From: Burkholderia metallica
GTDB taxonomy: Bacteria; Pseudomonadota; Gammaproteobacteria; Burkholderiales; Burkholderiaceae
DNA: 64,000 bases
Reading direction: 5' to 3'
Assembly: GCF_902832845.1 (NCBI RefSeq)
Contig: NZ_CADFDB010000001.1
Span: 868,001 to 932,000, forward strand
In this document: positions 60,693-64,000 of the stretch, piece after piece
Position numbering within the stretch: the first letter of the stretch is position 1
How the letters are laid out: every line of letters begins with the position of its first letter
The notes under the pieces: model-generated
Told to the model about the DNA's origin: nothing
Databases searched by the model: none
What the model saw: only the letters and a program-made list of their open reading frames with translations
Made by a program: the position numbers and the translations under genes

Positions 60693-61652
60693 ATGCACCC
60701 GACCGAAACCGTACAACGTAGCAGTGCGCTGCCGCCGTCAGGCGATCCGCAACCCCCGTGGGACGGCGCAACGCCGCCCACCGCGCCGGCCCCCGACCAG
60801 CCACGCAAGCGGCGCGGCGCCCGCATGGCGCTGACGACGGGCGGCCGCATCGGTCTGGCGATGGTCGCGCTGATGCTGTTCATCGCCGTGTTTGCGCCGC
60901 TGCTCGCGCCGCACGACGTCGGCGCGATCGTCACGCAGGACGTGTTCGCGCCGTTCGGCGCGAAGCTGCCGTTCGGCTCGGACTTCCTCGGCCGCGACAT
61001 GCTGAGCCGGATCCTGTACGGCACGCGGCTGACCGTGCTGCTCGCGCTCGCGGCGGTGCTGCTCGCGGCGCTGACCGGCACGACGCTCGGGCTGCTCGCG
61101 ACCGTGTCGGGCCGCGCGGTCGACGAAACGATGAGCCGGCTGCTCGATGCGCTCACGTCGATTCCGTCGAAGATGTTCGCGCTGATGTTCGTCGCCGCGT
61201 TCGGCTCGTCGCTGCCGCTGCTGGTCCTCACCGCCGCGGTGAGCTACATGCCGGGCTCGTACCGGATCGCGCGTGCGCTGGCCGTCAACATCAGCACGCT
61301 CGAATTCGTGCAGGTCGCGCGCGCACGCGGCGAGAGCGCGCTGTACATCGCCTGTGTCGAGATGCTGCCGAACATGATTCACCCGATGCTCGCCGATACC
61401 GGGCTGCGTTTCACGTTCGTCGTGCTGCTGCTGAGCGGCCTGAGCTTTCTCGGGCTCGGCGTGCAGCCGCCGTATGCGGACCTCGGCTCGCTCGTGCGCG
61501 AGAACATCGCGAGTCTCGGCGACGGCTCGGCCGTCGCGATCATGCCCGCGGTCGCGATCGCGATCCTGACGGTGGGCGTCAACCTGTTGATCGACGGCCT
61601 GCCGCATCGCGGCCGCCGCAAGGGCGCGGCCGCGGCTGCGGGAGAACACTGA
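60693..61652 (+). CDS. ABC transporter permease (DppC type)
   Basis: 319 residues. A Pro-rich cytoplasmic N-terminus of about 45 residues, then LAMVALMLFIAVFAPLLAPHDV, FGSDFLGRDMLSRILYGTR (DppC signature), the coupling loop YRIARALAVNISTLEFVQVARARGES and helices to the C-terminus. ATG 60693 is used; ATG 60684, three codons upstream, is an alternative with a similarly weak ribosome site. Its stop overlaps the next start (TGATG). Confidence 0.92.
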   Translation: MHPTETVQRSSALPPSGDPQPPWDGATPPTAPAPDQPRKRRGARMALTTGGRIGLAMVALMLFIAVFAPLLAPHDVGAIVTQDVFAPFGAKLPFGSDFLGRDMLSRILYGTRLTVLLALAAVLLAALTGTTLGLLATVSGRAVDETMSRLLDALTSIPSKMFALMFVAAFGSSLPLLVLTAAVSYMPGSYRIARALAVNISTLEFVQVARARGESALYIACVEMLPNMIHPMLADTGLRFTFVVLLLSGLSFLGLGVQPPYADLGSLVRENIASLGDGSAVAIMPAVAIAILTVGVNLLIDGLPHRGRRKGAAAAAGEH

Positions 61653-63496
61653 TGCGAGATGAATCGACTCCGCTCGTCGAGGTGCGCGGTCTGCGCGTGG
61701 TCGGCGGTCGTCCGGGCGGCGCGGAAACCACGATCGTTCACGACATCGACTTCGACATCGCGCGCGGCGAGGTGCTCGCGCTGATCGGCGAATCGGGCTC
61801 CGGCAAGACGACGATCGCGCTGTCGCTGATGGGCCATGCCCGTACCGGCTGCCGGATCGCCGGCGGCTCGGTGAAGCTCGGCGGCACGGACGTGTGCGCG
61901 CTGTCCGCGCAGGCGCTGACCGCCTTGCGCGGCCGCAAGGTCGCGTATATCGCACAGAGCGCGGCTGCCGCGTTCAACCCGTCGCGTACGATCCTCGACC
62001 AGGTGATCGAGAGCGCGCTGATCCACCGGACGATGACGAAGCGCGCTGCGCAGGCGAAGGCGGTCGAGCTGTTCCGCGCGCTCGCGCTGCCCGACCCGGA
62101 GACGATCGGCAGGCGCTATCCGCACCAGGTGTCGGGCGGCCAACTGCAGCGGCTGATGGCCGCGATGGCGCTGATCACCGATCCGGAGTTGGTGATTCTC
62201 GACGAGCCGACCACGGCGCTCGACGTGACCACCCAGATCGACGTGTTGCAGGCGTTCAAGAACGTGATCCGGCGCTACGGGATGAGCGCGGTGTACGTGT
62301 CGCACGATCTGGCGGTGGTCGCACAGATGGCCGACCGGATCGTCGTGCTGAGCGACGGCGTGATCCGCGAGGCGGGCGCGACCGAACAGATCCTGCACGC
62401 GCCGACGCACCCGTATACGCAGAGCCTGATCGCGGCGGTGACCCCGGCCGATGCCGAACGCGATGCGAAATCCGCGCCGGCCGAGCCGCTGCCGTTGCTC
62501 GACGTGCGCGGCGCGATCGCCGGCTACGGCGGCCGGACCGCGAAAGGCTGGCCCGCGAAGCTGATCCTCCACGAAGTGGACCTGCGCATCGGGCGCGGGC
62601 AAACGGTTGGCGTGATCGGCGAATCGGGCTCCGGCAAGACGACGCTCGCGAAGGTGATCGCGGGGCTCGTGCCCGCGACGGCCGGCCAGATCCTGCTCGA
62701 CGGCGAGCCGCTCGCGCTCGACATCGGCAAGCGCTCCAAGGAGCAGCATCGCCGCGTGCAGATCGTGTTCCAGAATGCGGATACCGCGCTCAATCCCGTC
62801 CATACCGTCGAGCGCACGCTGGCGCGGCCGCTCGCGTTCTATCACGGCATCAAGGGCGCGCGTGCGCGGCAGCGCGTCGCGGAACTGCTCGAACTCGTGC
62901 GGCTGCCGCCGGCGGTGGCCGCGCGTCGCACCGGCGAACTGTCGGGCGGCCAGAAGCAGCGCGTGAACCTCGCGCGTGCGCTCGCGGCCGAGCCGGACCT
63001 GATCCTGTGCGACGAGGTGACGTCGGCCCTCGACACCGTGGTCGGCGCGGCGATCATGGACCTGCTGCGCGACCTGCAGGCGAAGCTCGGCGTGTCGTAC
63101 GTGTTCATTACGCACGATATCGCGAAGGTACGCGCGATCAGCGACGACATCGTCGTGCTGTATGCGGGCCGCCGCGTCGAAACCGGCAGCCGCGACGCGC
63201 TGTGCGCACCGCCTTATCACCCGTATTCGCATCTGCTCGTGTCGTCCGCGCCGGAGTTGCGCGCTGGCTGGCTCGACGACGCGGCCGAGCGCTGCCACCG
63301 TCCGCTGGTGCCGATCGGCGAACGCGAGAACGAGCCTGAGCTGTGTCCGTTCCTGTCGCGCTGCGCGATGCGCGTGGACGGCGTGTGCAACCGGACGGCC
63401 CCGTCGCTGCGCACGCTCGGGAACGGCGCGCAGGTGCTGTGCCATCGCAGCGAGGAGGATCTCGCACGCTTCCAGGCGGAGCCGGTGCATCCGTAG
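61652..63496 (+). CDS. Fused double ATP-binding protein (DppD-DppF type)
   Basis: 614 residues with two complete ATPase halves. First: Walker [15 protein letters not shown], signature [15 protein letters not shown], Walker [17 protein letters not shown]. Second (from about 275): [42 protein letters not shown]. The C-terminus has the cysteine-containing oligopeptide motif ([15 protein letters not shown]) that may hold an iron-sulfur cluster. Signature 1 ends LMAAMAL rather than the usual IAIALAL, and Walker B 2 ends CDEVTSA. It drives the DppBC-type permease pair; fusion of the two ATPases is known in this family. Confidence 0.94.
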   Translation: MRDESTPLVEVRGLRVVGGRPGGAETTIVHDIDFDIARGEVLALIGESGSGKTTIALSLMGHARTGCRIAGGSVKLGGTDVCALSAQALTALRGRKVAYIAQSAAAAFNPSRTILDQVIESALIHRTMTKRAAQAKAVELFRALALPDPETIGRRYPHQVSGGQLQRLMAAMALITDPELVILDEPTTALDVTTQIDVLQAFKNVIRRYGMSAVYVSHDLAVVAQMADRIVVLSDGVIREAGATEQILHAPTHPYTQSLIAAVTPADAERDAKSAPAEPLPLLDVRGAIAGYGGRTAKGWPAKLILHEVDLRIGRGQTVGVIGESGSGKTTLAKVIAGLVPATAGQILLDGEPLALDIGKRSKEQHRRVQIVFQNADTALNPVHTVERTLARPLAFYHGIKGARARQRVAELLELVRLPPAVAARRTGELSGGQKQRVNLARALAAEPDLILCDEVTSALDTVVGAAIMDLLRDLQAKLGVSYVFITHDIAKVRAISDDIVVLYAGRRVETGSRDALCAPPYHPYSHLLVSSAPELRAGWLDDAAERCHRPLVPIGERENEPELCPFLSRCAMRVDGVCNRTAPSLRTLGNGAQVLCHRSEEDLARFQAEPVHP

Positions 63497-63604
63497 CGCG
63501 CGCTGCGCGCGTTCGGCGCGGATGCCGGCCCTCCGCATAGTCTGCTGCGGCGGTCGCGAAAAAAGGCGGATTGTGCGCGCGCCGCACGCGAATACGCGGC
63601 AACT

Positions 63605-63631
63605 GCGCTTTTTGACGGTGATTAAATGATT
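63605..63631 (+). promoter_or_regulatory. Shared upstream motif, copy 2
   Basis: GCGCTTTTTGACGGTGATTA followed by AATGATT is the counterpart of the motif at 57914-57938. It ends 42 bases before the flavoprotein ATG. TTGACG within it could serve as a -35 element, but no good -10 follows at 17 bases, which favours a regulator site. Confidence 0.5.
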
Positions 63632-63672
63632 CTCGATGAACGGCCGTCACCGGCATGCAAACGAAGGATCCG

Positions 63673-64000
63673 ATGAAACTCGAATCGTACTGGCTGGATA
63701 CCCGTCCCGCGTTTCGCGCCGGCAGCGAAGGGCCCGTCGAAGGGCGCGCGGACGTGGTCGTGATCGGCGGCGGCTTCACCGGATTGTCGGCGGCGCTCGC
63801 GCTCGCGCAGCGCGGCGTATCGGTGGTCGTGCTCGAGGCCGCCGAAGTGGCCGGTGAAGCGTCGGGCCGCAATGGTGGGCAGTGCAACACCGGCGTCGCC
63901 CAGGACTTTGCGTCACTTGCCGCGCGCATCGGCATCGAGCCCGCGAAGCGGTTCTATCGTGCGTACGAAAGCGCGGTGAAGAGTGTCGAGACGATCGTCA
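63673..64000 (+). CDS. FAD-dependent amine oxidoreductase (DAO family), N-terminus
   Basis: The first 109 codons, running off the right edge. The FAD-binding motif VVVIGGGFTGLSAALALAQRG and the LEAAEVAGEASGRNGGQC loop are those of DAO-family oxidases such as the gamma-glutamylputrescine oxidase PuuB. It starts at 63673 with AAGGA just upstream. It follows a peptide/amine transporter operon and shares an upstream motif with it, so it probably oxidises the imported compound. It may hand its product to the aminotransferase-dehydrogenase pathway at 50.4-54 kb. Confidence 0.88.
   Translation, partial: MKLESYWLDTRPAFRAGSEGPVEGRADVVVIGGGFTGLSAALALAQRGVSVVVLEAAEVAGEASGRNGGQCNTGVAQDFASLAARIGIEPAKRFYRAYESAVKSVETIV

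Noticed and set aside
1-64000. Search for CRISPR arrays, insertion sequences, tRNA/rRNA genes and attachment sites
   Set aside because: No regularly spaced repeats, transposase-like proteins, cloverleaf-like sequences or flanking direct repeats were seen by eye.

Overview
The window is GC-rich, densely coded DNA of the kind found on a Burkholderia (Burkholderia cepacia complex-like) chromosome, probably a secondary replicon. This is judged from codon use, operon types and protein sequences; no rRNA, tRNA, replication or ribosomal gene is present to fix the species. There are no insertion sequences, phage genes, CRISPR arrays or tRNAs. Almost everything is uptake, catabolism or sensing.

Layout. 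1-9.3 kb: tail of a small operon (SnoaL-like protein, SDR start), a flavoprotein dehydrogenase, a Tat-exported acid phosphatase, a second FtsH protease behind a Pho-box-like promoter, and trehalose-phosphate synthase OtsA. 9.3-16.2 kb: a chemoreceptor, a TonB receptor, the alcohol dehydrogenase AdhP (the chemoreceptor and adhP each have a perfect FNR/Anr-type box) and a hydrolase-marR pair behind two identical-type operators. 16.5-25.6 kb: organosulfur region, with a sulfonate-type binding protein and LLM monooxygenase, then a minus-strand cluster of acetyltransferase, two paralogous amino-acid-type binding proteins, two different LLM monooxygenases and a permease-ATPase fusion, which resembles the Bacillus ytm S-alkylcysteine salvage operon. 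26-30 kb: a GNAT enzyme, a zinc deacylase, an RMF-like small protein and a diguanylate cyclase. 30.5-35.3 kb: a three-subunit molybdenum aldehyde-oxidase-type dehydrogenase (molybdopterin, 2Fe-2S and cytochrome c subunits). 35.4-38 kb: small lipoprotein, Pal-like lipoprotein, porin.

38.5-49.5 kb is the centrepiece: a complete guanidine-utilisation locus. Two divergent guanidine-I (ykkC) riboswitches lie back to back, each preceded by a near-consensus sigma-54 promoter, and the two predicted transcripts begin with the same 12 bases. One controls a binding protein; the other controls two carboxyguanidine-deiminase-type subunits, a tiny coupled ORF, a biotin-dependent 'urea' (here probably guanidine) carboxylase, allophanate hydrolase, and the permease and ATPase. 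The inferred pathway is import, carboxylation, deimination to allophanate, and hydrolysis to ammonia and CO2, under joint nitrogen (sigma-54/NtrC) and guanidine control.

49.6-64 kb: an internally duplicated membrane protein, a GABA/amine-type catabolic operon (class III aminotransferase, Lrp regulator, succinate-semialdehyde dehydrogenase), a hydroxypyruvate reductase with a tandem GNAT, a HAD dehalogenase-type protein, a peptide/amine ABC transporter (binding protein, two permeases, fused double ATPase) and the start of an amine-oxidase-type flavoprotein. The transporter operon and the flavoprotein gene share an unusual upstream sequence motif.
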